Shown one piece after another: positions 26,110-37,142 of a DNA stretch of 64,000 bases. Where the stretch lies: the NCBI GenBank assembly GCA_020632885.1, contig JACKEQ010000004.1, forward strand, positions 434,001 to 498,000. Reading direction: 5' to 3'. Position numbers and translations under genes: made by a program. A model generated the notes under the pieces. That model saw nothing but the letters and a program-made list of their open reading frames with translations. It was not told the origin of the DNA and searched no databases. Source of the DNA: Alphaproteobacteria bacterium. GTDB lineage: Bacteria; Myxococcota_A; UBA796; GCA-2862545. Position 1 is the first letter of the stretch; every line of letters starts with the position of its first letter.

Positions 26110-29100
26110 CAGGCCCGCGAGGCCCACGGCGAACAGCCCGCTCACCGGCGATCCCGGCGTGGCGCAGCCACAGCCGTCGTCGTCCTCGGGAGGCGTGTCG
26201 GTGTCCGTGTCGGCGTCCGTGTCCGTGTCCGCATCGGTGTCCGCGTCCGTGTCGGCATCGGTGTCCGCGTCCGTGTCGGCATCGGTGTCCGCGTCCGTGT
26301 CCGCATCGGTGTCGGCGTCCGTGTCGCTGTCGGCGTCCGTGTCCGTGTCGCTGTCGGCATCGGTGTCCGTGTCGCTGTCGGCGTCCGTGTCCGTGTCGCT
26401 GTCGGCGTCCGTGTCCGTCGCTGTCGGCATCGGTGTCCGTGTCGCTGTCAGCGTCCGCGTCCGTGTCCGCGTCGCTGTCGGCGTCCGTGTCCGCGTCCGT
26501 GTCGCTGTCGGCGTCCGCGTCCGTGTCGCTGTCGGCATCCGAGTCCGTGTCCGTGTCGCTGTCGGCATCGGTGTCCGTGTCGCTGTCGGCATCGGTGTCC
26601 GTGTCGCTGTCGGCGTCCGTGTCCGTGTCGCTGTCGGCATCCGTGTCCGTGTCGCTGTCGGCGTCCGTGTCCGTGTCCGTGTCGCTGTCGGCATCGGTGT
26701 CCGTGTCGCTGTCGGCGTCCGTGTCCGTGTCGCTGTCGGCATCGGTGTCGCTGTCGGCGTCCGTGTCGCTGTCGGTGTCCGTGTCGCTGTCCGCGTCGGA
26801 GTCCGTGTCGGTATCGGTGTCCGTGTCCGTGTCCGTGTCCGTGTCCGTGTCCGTGTCGGCGAAGCCGGTGTCGCCCGTGTCGCCGGGACAGGCCGGGTCG
26901 AGCGCACAGTCCGCATCGTCGCAGTCGAAGAAGCCGTCGGCGTCGTCGTCGAGCCCGTCGTCACACACGGTCTCGGTGTCGAAGCAGGGCGAGATGGTGA
27001 GCGTGTAGTCGCCCTCGGCGCCGTTGTAGCCGTCGATGGACACGACGTAGGCGACACCCTGCGTCACATCCGCCGTGAAGCGGGACGTGTAGCTGGGGAA
27101 GCCGTGGAAGTCGTCGTCGCACTCGAGCTCCACGAGCGTGTCGCACGCGTCGTACAGCGCGAGCTGCGTGTCGAAGGACGACCCGAGCGTGGAGAACTCG
27201 AAGCAGGCCGTCGCGGGCGCGGTCCACTGGAGGTGCTCGTCGCCCGCGCCACCCGACCCGAACCCGCAGTCCGGGAACACGAGGTCCGGCAGACCCACCG
27301 TGCTGCCGGTGGCCGACAGGTCGGAGCCGATGTCCACGAGCTCCGAGCACACGGTGGCAGGCGGACCGTCGATCCCGTCGCAGTCCTGGTCCGTACCGTC
27401 GACGGTGTCGTCGGTGGCACCCGGGTTCACCGAAGCGAGCGTGTCGTCGCAGTCGGTGGCGTCGAGCACGGAGCCCGCGACCGGCGCGCAGGACGACGTG
27501 GGCGTGGCGCTCATGTCGCCGTACGTGTCGAGGTCGGTGTCCGGGTAGTAGTCGAGGAACGTGAGACCGTCGTCCACGCCGTTCGCACAGTCGTCATCGA
27601 CGCCGTTGCAGGTCTCCGTGGCACCCGGGTTCACCCCGATGGCCGCGTCGTCGCAGTCGGTGTTGTCGAGCACGGAGCCCGCGACCGGCGCGCAGGACGA
27701 CGTGGGCGTGGCGCTCATGTCGCCGTACGTGTCGAGGTCGGTGTCCGGGTAGTAGTCGAGGAACGTGAGACCGTCGTCCACGCCGTTCGCACAGTCGTCG
27801 TCGACGCCGTTGCAGGTCTCGGTGGCACCCGGGTTCACCCCGATGGCCGCGTCGTCGCAGTCGGTGTTGTCGAGCACGGAGCCCGCGACCGGCGCGCAGG
27901 ACGACGTGGGCGTGGCGCTCATGTCGCCGTACGTGTCGAGGTCGGTGTCCGGGTAGTAGTCGAGGAACGTGAGACCGTCGTCCACCCCGTTCACGCAGTC
28001 GTCGTCGATCCCGTTGCAGGTCTCGGTGGCACCCGGGTTCACCCCGATGGCCGCGTCGTCGCAGTCCGTCGAGTCGGCGACGTAGCCCGTGGGCGCGCCG
28101 TCGCAGGTGGACACCGAATTGGCGGCGTCACCGTACGTGTCGTTGTCGCTGTCGAGGTAGTACGACACGAACGTCAGGCCGTCGTCCGCGCCGTTCAGGC
28201 AGTCGTCGTCGATCCCGTTGCAGGTCTCGGTGGCACCCGGGTTCACCCCGATGGCCGCGTCGTCACAGTCGGTGTCGTCGGCGACGTAGCCCGTGGGCGC
28301 GCCGTCGCAGGTGGACACCGGATCGCGGCGTCACCGTACGTGTCGTTGTCGCTGTCGAGGTAGTACGACACGAACGTCAGGCCGTCGTCCGCGCCGTTCA
28401 AGCAGTCGTCGTCGATCCCGTTGCAGGTCTCGGTGGCACCCGGGTTCACCGCGGTGACGGCGTCGTCGCAGTCCGTCGAGTCCGCGACGTAGCCCGTGGG
28501 CGCGCCGTCGCAGGTGGACACCGGATTCGCGGCGTCGCCGTACGTGTCGTTGTCGCTGTCGAGGTAGTACGACACGAAGGTGAGCCCGTCGTCCGCACCG
28601 CCCACGCAGTCGTCGTCGATCCCGTTGCAGACCTCGGTGGCGCCGGGGTTCACGGCAGCCGAGAGGTCGTCGCAGTCGTCGCCGTTGTCGGCGGTGTCGA
28701 TGTAGAGGTCGAAGTCCGCGTCCGCCGAGTTCGCCTCACCCGGGGTCCCGAAGTCGCCGAGACCGTAGGGGTTCGCGTACTCCACGTACCAGTTCGCCAC
28801 GTCGTCGTTCGCGGTGGCGTCGGTGGCGTCGGGGTTGAGGGCGAGGGCCTGACCGGGCGCCGAGGTCGGGAAGGTGGCGTCGTAGGTCACCGTGTCGATC
28901 GTGGTGCCACCGATGGCGAGCGTGATGCTGTCGCCACCCTGGTTCAGGCTGCGACCGAAGGACGCGCCCCCGGAGATGCCGCCGTTGACGCCGGAGTCCG
29001 TGTTGCGGACGAAGACGATGCGGTCGCCCGGGGACGCCACGACCGTGCCGGGAGCGATGGCGGTGTCCGAGCCCGCAGCATCCGAGATCACGAGGCCGCC

Positions 29101-31180
29101 GAGGTCGACGTCGCCGGAGAGCGAGCTGCTGACGAGCACCTCGAAGTACTCGCCCAACGAGTCGTCCACCGCGGCCGGGTTGAACATGATCTCCGGTGAT
29201 GACGAGGTCGCCGGGCGACAGATCCGCCGCGCTGAGGCTCGCGAGGAACGTGTCGCAGTTCTCGTCCACGGCGTTGCCGTCGATCTCGGGCACGCCGGGG
29301 TTCACGTCGAAGTCGCCGGGGTCGCAGTCCTGGTCGTTGGCCGAGTAGCCGGCCGGGACGCCACAGGAGTCCGCGGTGACGCCGGGATCGCCGTACCCGT
29401 CGCCGTCCGTGTCGTCGTAGACCGTGTTGGTCGGGAGGCCCTGGTCGGCGTTCCCGTCACAGTCGTTGTCCGCGAAGTCGCAGACCTCGAAGTTGCCCTG
29501 GAAGTTCGCGCTGTCGAGGTCGTCGCAGTCGTCGAAGGTGGCGGAGAACCCGGTGGGCGCGACCGTGTCGCAGGTGTGCATGAGCTCGACGGGCGCCGAG
29601 AGCACGTCCACGTGGAGGTCGAAGAGCTGGCCCGTGCCACAGGTGGCGGCTCCGTAGGGCTGCACGGCGAACAGGAAGGTCGTGCCGGCCGTCGTGGTGA
29701 CCTCGATGCTGGACTTCAGCCCGACGCCGTCGTCGTCGTCGCACTCGATCTCCAGGCCGGAGGGGCAGCCCTCGAGCAGGCCGAGCACCGTGTCGTTCAG
29801 CGCGGAGCCCTCGGTGTGCACGCGGAACGTGCCGTCGTGCGGGGCCGTCCAGGCCACCACGACGTCCGGGCGCCCCGTGCCGGCCTGACAGGACAGGTCG
29901 ACGTCGTCGGTGCCCGAGCACACGTCCACCCCGGTGACCACCTGACCGAGGGCGGTCCCGACGTCCAGGTCGACGAGCGAGCACGTCTGCGAGATCGGAT
30001 CCGACGCCGCGAACGCGCCGTTCCCGTCGCCGTCGCCATCCGGGTACCACGCCATGAACGCCAGGGTGTCGTCGACGCCGTTGACGCAGTCGTTGTCGAG
30101 CCCGTCGCACACCTCGGGGTTCCCGGGGAACACGTCGCCGTTGTCGTCGTCGCAGTCGCCGTCGGCGATGCAGGTGAAGCCGTCGGAGTCGGCGTCGGCG
30201 TCGTCCGTCGTGCCCGCGTCACAGTCGTCGTCGACGCCATTGCAGGTGACCTCGGCCATGCCGGGGTTCGCCCCGGGGTCGCTGTCGACGCAGTCGCCAG
30301 CCAGCTCGCCATAGCCCGGGAGCGGGCCGAAGCAGACCGGCACACCGTCGGAGACGGCGTAGTAGCCATCTCCGTCGGAGTCGCGCCCGACGTCGACGGT
30401 GGGGCCCTGGATGCCGAAGGTGCCGTCGTCGCAGTCGTCCTGCGCGGTGAGGCCGTCGTTGTCCGCGTCCGCCGTGGACAGATCGGGCTCGAACAGGAAG
30501 GTGCCACCGGAGAGGACCGCGAGGTCCATGCTGGCCAGGCTGTTTCGCCAGATCGGGGTGTCCACCCCGCCGATGCGGATGCCCACGGCCGCGGTCGACG
30601 TGTCGGACCCCATGGTGCCGTGATGGACGAGGATCCGCTGCGTCGCCCGCTCGAAGACCATCTGGAACGTGGCCCGTGCCGGGGTACCGAAGGTGCCGTA
30701 GTGCGCGACGTCCTCGAAGTGGACGACGATGTCGCCCGTGTTGGAGGTGCTCTCGAACACGTGCACCGAGCCGCCACCGCCCACGTCGAGGTCGACCCAG
30801 GTGCCGTAGACCAGCTCGCCGCCACCCGTGCCGCTCTGCACGATGAACGTGCACTCGGAACCGGTGAAGTTGACGTACCCGTTGGCGCAGATCGTGAACG
30901 ACGTGCGGTCCACACCGGCGACGCGGAAGGGATTCCGCTGGATGGTGTACGCCGAGGAGCCCTCGTCGAGGTCGCCGCCGAAGTCCACCACACCCTCCTC
31001 GAGGGCGAGGTCGGTCTGCAGGTCGGCCAGCGTGCGGAAGCCGTAGGTGGGAGCGTCCGGATCGAGACCCAGCTGGGACGAGTGGCCGATGGCGTACGAG
31101 CCGTCCGCGCTGAAGCCGTGCCAGGCGAGGGCGGGCGTGGACGCACCGAGGAGGGAGAGGGCGACGAGAGGACGGCGCAT
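26089..31180 (-). CDS. Giant MopE-like cell-surface protein with MYXO-CTERM tail; three frameshifts
   Basis: About 1697 residues from ATG 31180 after fixing an extra base at 29193-29194, a missing base at 28322 and two missing bases near 26416. A signal peptide (MRRPLVALSLLGASTPALA) precedes a nidogen-like beta domain (GYVNFTGSECTF, YGTWVDLDVGG). MopE-type Cys/Asp repeats follow (CNGVDDDCDAGT), then a PPC-like domain, a lamin-tail domain (LVITEIMFNPAAVDDS), six tandem 68-residue repeats (CNGIDDDCLNGADDG) and a second PPC-like domain. The protein ends with a long Asp/Ser/Thr linker and GCGCATPGSP...LLYRRRR. The tail fits MYXO-CTERM sorting to the cell surface. The Asp-rich repeats suggest calcium binding. 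Confidence 0.83.
26195..26859 (-). repeat. Long Asp/Ser/Thr microsatellite
   Basis: About 665 bases of GTGTCC, GTGTCG and GCATCG-type hexamers on the plus strand, encoding (D-T/S/A)n on the minus strand. It links the folded part of the giant protein to its MYXO-CTERM tail. One copy near 26416 lacks two bases compared with its neighbours and shifts the frame. Confidence 0.92.
27362..28584 (-). repeat. Six tandem 204-bp repeats
   Basis: Six consecutive 68-codon units. Three begin LTFVSYYLDSDNDTYGDAA and three begin LTFLDYYPDTDLDTYGDMS; all share the TDCDDA...VNPGATETCNG core. Near-identity of the DNA within each type points to recent duplication. The copy at 28322 lacks one base present in the copy at 28525, which locates a frameshift directly. 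Confidence 0.9.
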
Positions 31181-31221
31181 GGACGCTCCAGAGGACAGGA
31201 CCGCGAGGTCGGGACCCCTCT

Positions 31222-31250
31222 GGCGTACTCGAATGTCACGCCAGTGTCAA
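31222..31250 (-). promoter_or_regulatory. Possible sigma-70-type promoter for the giant surface protein gene
   Basis: On the minus strand, TTGACA (31245-31250) is followed after 17 bases by TACGCC (31222-31227), about 40 bases before the ATG at 31180. The -35 matches the consensus; the -10 is weak. Confidence 0.35.
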
Positions 31251-31266
31251 AGGACGTCGCGGCGTC

Positions 31267-32398
31267 TCACCGGGCCTGTTCGACGAGCCACGAGACCAGC
31301 GGATCGAGGGCGCCGGGAAGGGGCGGACGGTGCAGGTCGTCGACCGGATGGCTCGCCGGGCCGAGGGCATGCCCTGCACCCGGCACGATCACGAAGAGGT
31401 CCTCGCGGCGGAGGTCCACGCTGCGCTCGCGGATCCGCTCGAGGTCGACCGGGCGGGTGAAGGCGTCGTTCTCGCCCTGAAGGGCGATCAGCGGGACGGA
31501 GATCCCCTCGAGCTGATCGGGGATGCTGGGGAGCTCGCGGTCGCCGGCGAGGTAGCCATAGGGACCGAGCGTGAAGGCGTAGTCCACCAGGGCCGGCACA
31601 GCGGGCTCCACCTCGCCGTCGAGGCTCAGGATGCCGTCCCGGTCGCGGTCCACGAGGGGTGACGGGACGGCGATCTCGCTCTCCCGGGTGAACGAGAGCG
31701 CCAGCATCCGGGACGTGGAGAGCACGGGCTCCGCGGCGTTGGCGTGCAGCGCCCGCGCGAGGAGTCGCCCGTCGAGCTGGCCCTGCCAGGCGAAGCGCTC
31801 GAGGTAGAGCTCCATCTCCGGCGAACCAGCCTTCCAGGCGCTCGCGGAACGGCCGTCCGGGCGCACCGATCAGGGCGAGGCCGGCCACCGGCTCCTGGCG
31901 CGCGACCTCCGCGGCCACCACGGCCCCCTCGTCGAAGCCGAGCAGGAACACCCGATCGGAGTCGACCGCATCGAGCTTCCTGGACGCGGCGAGCACGGCG
32001 CGCAGGTCCGCGGCGAACGTGCGCTGGTCCTGGTCCGCGATGTACTTCGGGAGGTCCGAGCGACCCGCGTCCGTGACGTGGCGCTTGCCGTACCGCACCA
32101 CCGCGAAGCCCCGCTCTGTCAGCGTGTCCGCGAGCAGGCGACCGAACGGCATCGCGCCGAGGCCGCTCTCGAGGGTGCCGTCGACGTCCACGGGCCCCGC
32201 GCCGGGCACCAACACCACCGTGGGGTACGGACCGTGGCTGCGGTGCTCGGGGTAGGTCACCTCCATCCTGCCCGTGACGCCCTCGGCGAACGTCACCGTA
32301 GAGGGCGTGCGCAGCACCTCGTACGGGTTCCGGGGGTCGAGCCGGAAGCGCCCCCCGCACGAGGCGAGCAGGAGGAGCAGGACGGGGAGGCTGCGCAT
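31267..32398 (-). CDS. Alpha/beta-hydrolase lipoprotein with Asp at the nucleophile elbow; one frameshift
   Basis: About 376 residues from ATG 32398 after removing one base at 31818-31819, which joins EGWFA to EMELYLERF. The leader MRSLPVLLLLLASCGG has a clear lipobox. The oxyanion region VVLVPGAGPVDVDGT and the helix-strand order fit the dipeptidyl-peptidase/esterase-like branch of alpha/beta hydrolases. The nucleophile elbow reads LLGFDEGAVVA, so Asp stands where Ser is usual (GxSxG). A likely acid (QGENDAFTRP) and His (VPGAGHALG) are present. Asp nucleophiles occur in dehalogenases and epoxide hydrolases; whether this enzyme works that way is open. It is divergent from clpS. Confidence 0.75.
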
Positions 32399-32441
32399 GG
32401 GTCTTCCGGTGGATATCTCGACCACCTACCCGGAGGGTGCC

Positions 32442-32756
32442 GTGTCGGACAAGCGGAAGGAGCAGGGCGACAGCTCGGTGCTCGAGCGCCGGAAGGTGGA
32501 CGAGCCCAAGAAGTTCAAGGTCCTCCTCCTGAACGACCACTACACCACGATGGAGTTCGTGGTCCTCGTGCTCAAGACCGTGTTCCGGCTGTCGTCCGCG
32601 CAGTCCACGCGCATCATGTTGCACGTCCACAACACGGGCGTCGGGGTCGCCGGCATCTACACGCGGGAGATCGCCGAGACCAAGATGGCCCAGGTGCACG
32701 ACATGGCGCGCGAGGCCGGGCACCCGCTGCAGTGCGAGCTGGAGCCCGAGGGCTGA
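32442..32756 (+). CDS. clpS: ATP-dependent Clp protease adaptor ClpS
   Basis: 104 residues from GTG 32442, preceded by GGAGGG a few bases upstream; an ATG at 32397 gives a longer form but lacks a good ribosome site. ClpS delivers N-end-rule substrates to ClpA. Visible: KVLLLNDHYTTMEFVVLVL, containing the ND and ME residues of the substrate pocket, then HVHNTGVGVAGIYTREIAE and a C-terminal AREAGHPLQCELEPEG, all typical. The length matches the family. It converges on clpA with only 3 bases between stop codons; in many proteobacteria clpS lies upstream of clpA in the same direction. Confidence 0.93.
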   Translation: MSDKRKEQGDSSVLERRKVDEPKKFKVLLLNDHYTTMEFVVLVLKTVFRLSSAQSTRIMLHVHNTGVGVAGIYTREIAETKMAQVHDMAREAGHPLQCELEPEG

Positions 32757-32759
32757 GGC

Positions 32760-35023
32760 CTACGCGTCCTCGGTCTCCCGGGCCGCTTCGGGCTCGGGGT
32801 TCCGCCGCACCACGTTGAGCACGACCTTCCCGTCGACGTAGTCGATCTCCGCGTGCCCGCCGTTCGCGAGCTCGCCGAACAGGATCTCGTCCGCCAGCGG
32901 CTTCTTCACGTGCTGCTGGATCACCCGGGTCATCTCGCGGGCGCCGTACTCGGGCTTGTAGCCCTGCTTCGCGAAGAACGACCGGGCGGCGTCCGTGGCG
33001 TTGATCGTGACATCGCGCTCGGTGAGCTGCTGCTCGAGCTCGAGCAGGTTCTTGTCGACGATCTGGAGGATGACCGGCTCGGGCAGGTCGTTGAAGTACA
33101 CCACCGCATCCAGCCGGTTGCGGAACTCCGGCGGGAACACCTTCTTCAGGATCTCCTCGGACTTCGACGGACCGTCCTTCCCGCCGAAGCCCATCGCCTT
33201 CGTGCCCGAGAACGCCGCACCGGCGTTCGTGGTCATGATGAGGATGACGTTGCGGAAGTCGGTCTTGCGGCCGTTGTTGTCGGTGAGGGTCGCGTGGTCC
33301 ATCACCTGCAGGAGGATGTTGAAGACGTCCTTGTGGGCCTTCTCGATCTCGTCCATCACCACGACGCAGTGGGGCGTCTTGTGCACGGCGTCCGTGAGGA
33401 GACCGCCCTGCTCGAACCCGACGTAGCCCGGGGGTGCGCCGATGAGCCGGGACACGCTGTGCTTCTCCATGTACTCGGACATGTCGAACCGGTGGAACTC
33501 CACGCCGAGCTGCATGGCGAGCTGCCGCGCGAGCTCGGTCTTGCCGACACCCGTGGGGCCCGCGAACAGGAAGCTGCCCGTGGGCTTGCGCGGGCTGCCG
33601 ATGCCGGCCCGCGAGAGCTTGATGGAGCTCACCACAGCGTCGATCGCCTCGTCCTGACCGAAGATCATGAGCTTCAGGTCGGGCTCGAGGTTCTTGAGCT
33701 TGTCGCGGTCCTCCGTGGTGACCTGCTTGGCGGGGATGCGCGCGATGCGCGCGATGGCCTCCTCCACCTCGTGCACGTCCACGGTGGGCTTCGCGGCGAG
33801 ACGGTTGGCCGCCCCCACCTCGTCCAGCACGTCGATGGCCTTGTCGGGCATCCGGCGGTCCGTGATGTGCCGCGCCGAGAGCTTCACGCAGGCCTCGATG
33901 GCGGCGTCCGTGTACGTGAGCTTGTGGTGCTCGGCGTAGCGGGGAGCCAGGCCGTGGAGGATCTGGATGGCGTCGTCGATGCTGGGCTCGTCGACGTCGA
34001 TCGTCTGGAAGCGGCGGGCGAGCGCCTTGTCCTTCCCGAAGGATTGCCGGTACTCCTCGTGCGTCGTGCTGCCGATGCAGCGGAGCACACCGCTCGCGAG
34101 CGCGGGCTTGAGGAGGTTCGAGGCGTCCATCGAGCCACCGGACGTGGCACCGGCGCCCACGAGGATGTGGATCTCGTCGATGAACAGGATGGCCTTGTCG
34201 TTCTCCTCGAGCGCGCGGATGACGCCCTTCAGGCGGTCCTCGAAGTCGCCCCGGTAGCGGGTGCCGGCCATCAGGGCGCCCATGTCGAGGGCGTAGATGT
34301 GCACGTCCTTCAGGAGGTCCGGCACGTCGCCCTCCACGATGGCCTTCGCGAGGCCCTCGACGATGGCGGTCTTCCCGACACCCGAGTCGCCGATGAACAG
34401 CGGGTTGTTCTTCCGGCGGCGGGCGAGGATGTGGATCGCCCGCTCCAGCTCGAGCTCCCGGCCGATCAGGGGTCGATCTTCCCTTCGCGGGCGCGCTCGT
34501 AGAGGTCGACCGTGAAGTCCGCGAGGGCCTCGTCGGGCGACCGCGACTCGGACTCGCCGTCCGCGCCCATGGGGCTGACGCGCTTGCGCTTCCCGTCCTT
34601 CCGCTTGCCGTGGCTGATGTAGCTCACGATGTCCAGGCGCTCGATGCCCTGGCGATCGAGCAGGTAGAGCGCGTGGGAGTCGGTCTCGGCGAACATCGCG
34701 ACGAGGACGTTGGCACCGTCCACCTCGCCCGCGTCGGCCGATTGGACGTGGTTGGTGGCCCGCTGCAGCACCCGGCGGAACCCGATGGTCCAGATCGGCC
34801 GGTACTCGCCCTCGATCTCGAGCTTCTCCAGCTTGTCGAGGAACTGGTCGAGCTCCGACTCCAGCTGGTCGAGGTCCGCCCCCACCGCCTCCAGCACCTC
34901 GGACGCGCGCGGGTCGTGCAGCAGCGCGTAGAGGAGGTGCTCGAGCGTGAGGAACTCGTGCTTCGAGGCCGCTGCGCGCTCTTCGGCGGCGGCGATGGCG
35001 ATGCGAAGGTCGTCTCCAAGCAT
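32760..35023 (-). CDS. clpA: ClpA ATPase subunit of Clp protease; one frameshift
   Basis: About 754 residues from ATG 35023, close to E. coli ClpA. A G is missing from the run at 34469-34472; restoring it turns REGKIDP-stop into REGKIDPLIGREL, a textbook ClpA sequence. The N-terminal domain (LRIAIAAAEERAAASKHEF) binds ClpS. AAA-1 has Walker A GDSGVGKT and Walker B ILFIDEIH; AAA-2 has GPTGVGKTE and VVMDEIEKAH. No ClpB-type middle domain is present. It unfolds substrates for ClpP, which is not in this window. The start has a GGAG just upstream. Confidence 0.94.
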
Positions 35024-35145
35024 GAACGCTCCTGGTCGACCAAGCCTGCACACTTCCGGGCCGTGGGTAAAGGCCCCGTGACATTCCGTGTGAGAACCGG
35101 TAACCGCCGGCCCCGCGGTGGCATACCCTGCCGCGAGGAGGCGCG

Positions 35146-36140
35146 ATGTCCACGCAGATCACCCGTCGCAACTGGCTCAAGGGGGCCGCCGCGGCCCTGG
35201 CGGCCACGGGGTGCGACCAGCTCGACGTCCAGGTCGAGCCCCAGCCCGGAGGGTTCGCCACGGCCGACGGAATCCGGCCCGTCACGCCCAACGAGGGCTT
35301 CTACGTCTACGAGTACGCGCTCCAGCCGTCCGTGAACCCGGCCACCTGGTCGTGCGAGATCCGCGCCGACAACGTGACGCTCCTGACCCTCACGCTCGAG
35401 ACGTTCGACGGCTCCCGGTCATCGAGCTCGAGCACACCCTCCAGTGCATCGGCGGGAACCCGCGCAACACGCTCATCTCCAACGCCGTCTGGGGCGGGCT
35501 GCCGTTCACCGAGGTCCTCGCGCAGCTCGGTGTGGAGGCCCCCACGGCGAACGAGATCGTGTTCCGCGGGGCGGACCAGTACCACACGTCCATCCCCTAC
35601 TCCGACCACACGGACGAGAAGCTCTGGCTGGTGTGGCAGATGAACGGGGAGCCCCTGCCGGCCACGCACGGCGCCCCCTGCCGCTTCATCTGCCAGGGTC
35701 GCTACGGCACGAAGAACGTGAAGTGGCCCGTCTCCGTGGACTTCATCCAGGGCTCCTACACGGGGTTCTGGGAGGAGGGCGGCTGGTCGCAGGACGCGAT
35801 CTACCAGGTGAACGGCTTCATCTTCGAGCCGCGGGAGGGCACGGTGCACACGGGGGAGGTGCTGATCTTCGGCACCGCCCACGCGGGTGAGGACCCCATC
35901 GAGCGCGTCGAGATCACCTACGACGACGGGGAGAGCTGGGAGGACGTGGAGATCACGTACAGCCCGGGGGCGAACCGCTGGACGCTCTGGCGCACGACGC
36001 TCACGGGGCTGACGGGCGAGATCACCGCGCGGGTGCGGGTCACGGCGGAGTCCGGTCGCCAGTCCACCGGTGCCGAGGGCACCGACCAGGCCCACGGCTA
36101 CGACGGCGGCATGCAGGTCATCTTCACGGTGCGCGCATGA
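35146..36140 (+). CDS. Tat-exported sulfite-oxidase-family molybdoenzyme; one frameshift
   Basis: About 331 residues from ATG 35146, with GAGGAGG upstream. A missing C at 35412 splits the frame; adding it joins ETFDG to LPVIELEHTLQCIGGN. The leader TRRNWLKGAAAALAATGC carries a twin-arginine motif, fitting a cofactor-loaded periplasmic enzyme, and may end in a lipobox. HTLQCIGGNPRN holds the Cys that ligates molybdenum. The C-terminal half (VLIFGTAHAG, VEITYDDGESWEDVEI) matches the Ig-like dimerisation domain of sulfite oxidases. The true substrate is not certain. The end overlaps the next start (ATGA). Confidence 0.85.
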
Positions 36141-37063
36141 TCTGGGGCCTGATCGGGGCGGCGCTGGCGGGTCCGTGGACCCGGGCGGAGGGGAGCGCGT
36201 ACGTGAAGACGGGCGCGGACTACTACCGCACCACGAAGTACGTCCTGCCCGCGGAGTCGGGGCTCGGGGCCACCGGCGACTTCGGCACGAACGCCTTCTT
36301 CGGGCACCAGTACAGCATCTACGCGGAGGTGGGCGTGTCGGAGGCGTGGCCCATCCAGATCGCGGCGCGCCTGCCGTTCACGGTGAGCCGCGTGGCGTTC
36401 TCCGCGGCGGACTCGGTGAACATCGTGGACGGCACGTCCACGAACTACCGGGGCGGCGACATGGAGCTCATGCCGCAGGTGGCGCTGACGAAGAAGCACC
36501 CCATCGCGTTCGGGCTCGGCATGAAGCTGCCGCTCTACAACGTCGACCACATCTGTGAAGGCAGCATCTACCGCGACTTCTGTGGACGTCCGGGCGACGG
36601 GCAGCTCGACCTCACCCCCACGCTGTCCGCGGGCGCGTCGTTCCTGAAGGGCAAGGCGTGGGCGGAGGGGGCCGTGGGCTACCGGCACCGGACGGAGATC
36701 TTCCGCAACTGGACCACGACGCGCGCCTTCGTGGACGGGCTGGCCGTGGGGGCGACGGTGGGGGCGAAGGCCGGGCCGTTCATCGGCATGGTGCGCGCGG
36801 ACGCCATCCGGAACTTCACGGGCTTCGTCTACCAGAAGAAGTACAGCGACCCGCTCGTCCAGCAGGCGGCCGACCGGAACGGCGGGCAGGACCCGTTCAC
36901 CCGGCAGAGCGCGAGCATCGGGCCGCAGGCGATGGCGTTCCTCACCGACCACCTGGCGCTGGAGGCCCGTACGTCCTTCGACGTCTGGGCGCGCAGCACG
37001 TCCCTCGGTGTGGGCTTCGGGCTCGGGCTCTCGTGGAACGGCCAGCTCTACGGCGGTTCCTGA
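36137..37063 (+). CDS. Probable outer-membrane beta-barrel protein
   Basis: 308 residues. A short leader (MIWGLIGAALAGPW) is followed by alternating amphipathic strands with aromatic ends, such as YSIYAEVGVSEAWPIQIAARL, MELMPQVALTKKH and AFGLGMKLPLY, ending near SLGVGFGLGLSWNGQLY. This pattern suggests a transmembrane barrel or a related transporter-like porin. It is translationally coupled to the sulfite-oxidase-like gene, so the two may act together at the envelope, but no direct mechanistic link can be read from sequence. No specific family recognised. Confidence 0.65.
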   Translation: MIWGLIGAALAGPWTRAEGSAYVKTGADYYRTTKYVLPAESGLGATGDFGTNAFFGHQYSIYAEVGVSEAWPIQIAARLPFTVSRVAFSAADSVNIVDGTSTNYRGGDMELMPQVALTKKHPIAFGLGMKLPLYNVDHICEGSIYRDFCGRPGDGQLDLTPTLSAGASFLKGKAWAEGAVGYRHRTEIFRNWTTTRAFVDGLAVGATVGAKAGPFIGMVRADAIRNFTGFVYQKKYSDPLVQQAADRNGGQDPFTRQSASIGPQAMAFLTDHLALEARTSFDVWARSTSLGVGFGLGLSWNGQLYGGS

Positions 37064-37142
37064 CGGTCCGCGCCCAGCGGGCGCCGTCCCTACGGTAGGA
37101 TCCTCCGATCTCAGCCTGTCGCCTCATACCGGCGGTCCTACG

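Noticed and set aside
27362..28584. Regular direct repeats resembling a CRISPR array
   Set aside because: The 204-bp units are contiguous, in frame and encode MopE-like repeats; there are no short repeats with unique spacers and no cas genes.
28892..31480. Plus-strand open frame of about 860 codons opposite the giant surface protein
   Set aside because: Pure antisense of Asp/Gly-rich codons (Val/Ala/Arg-rich), no motif, no ribosome site.
32853..34502. Plus-strand open frame opposite clpA
   Set aside because: clpA is unmistakable on the minus strand; the antisense frame has no protein-like pattern.
32760..35023. clpA as a true pseudogene
   Set aside because: Only one base is missing, in a G run; everything else is intact and the gene is a core function.
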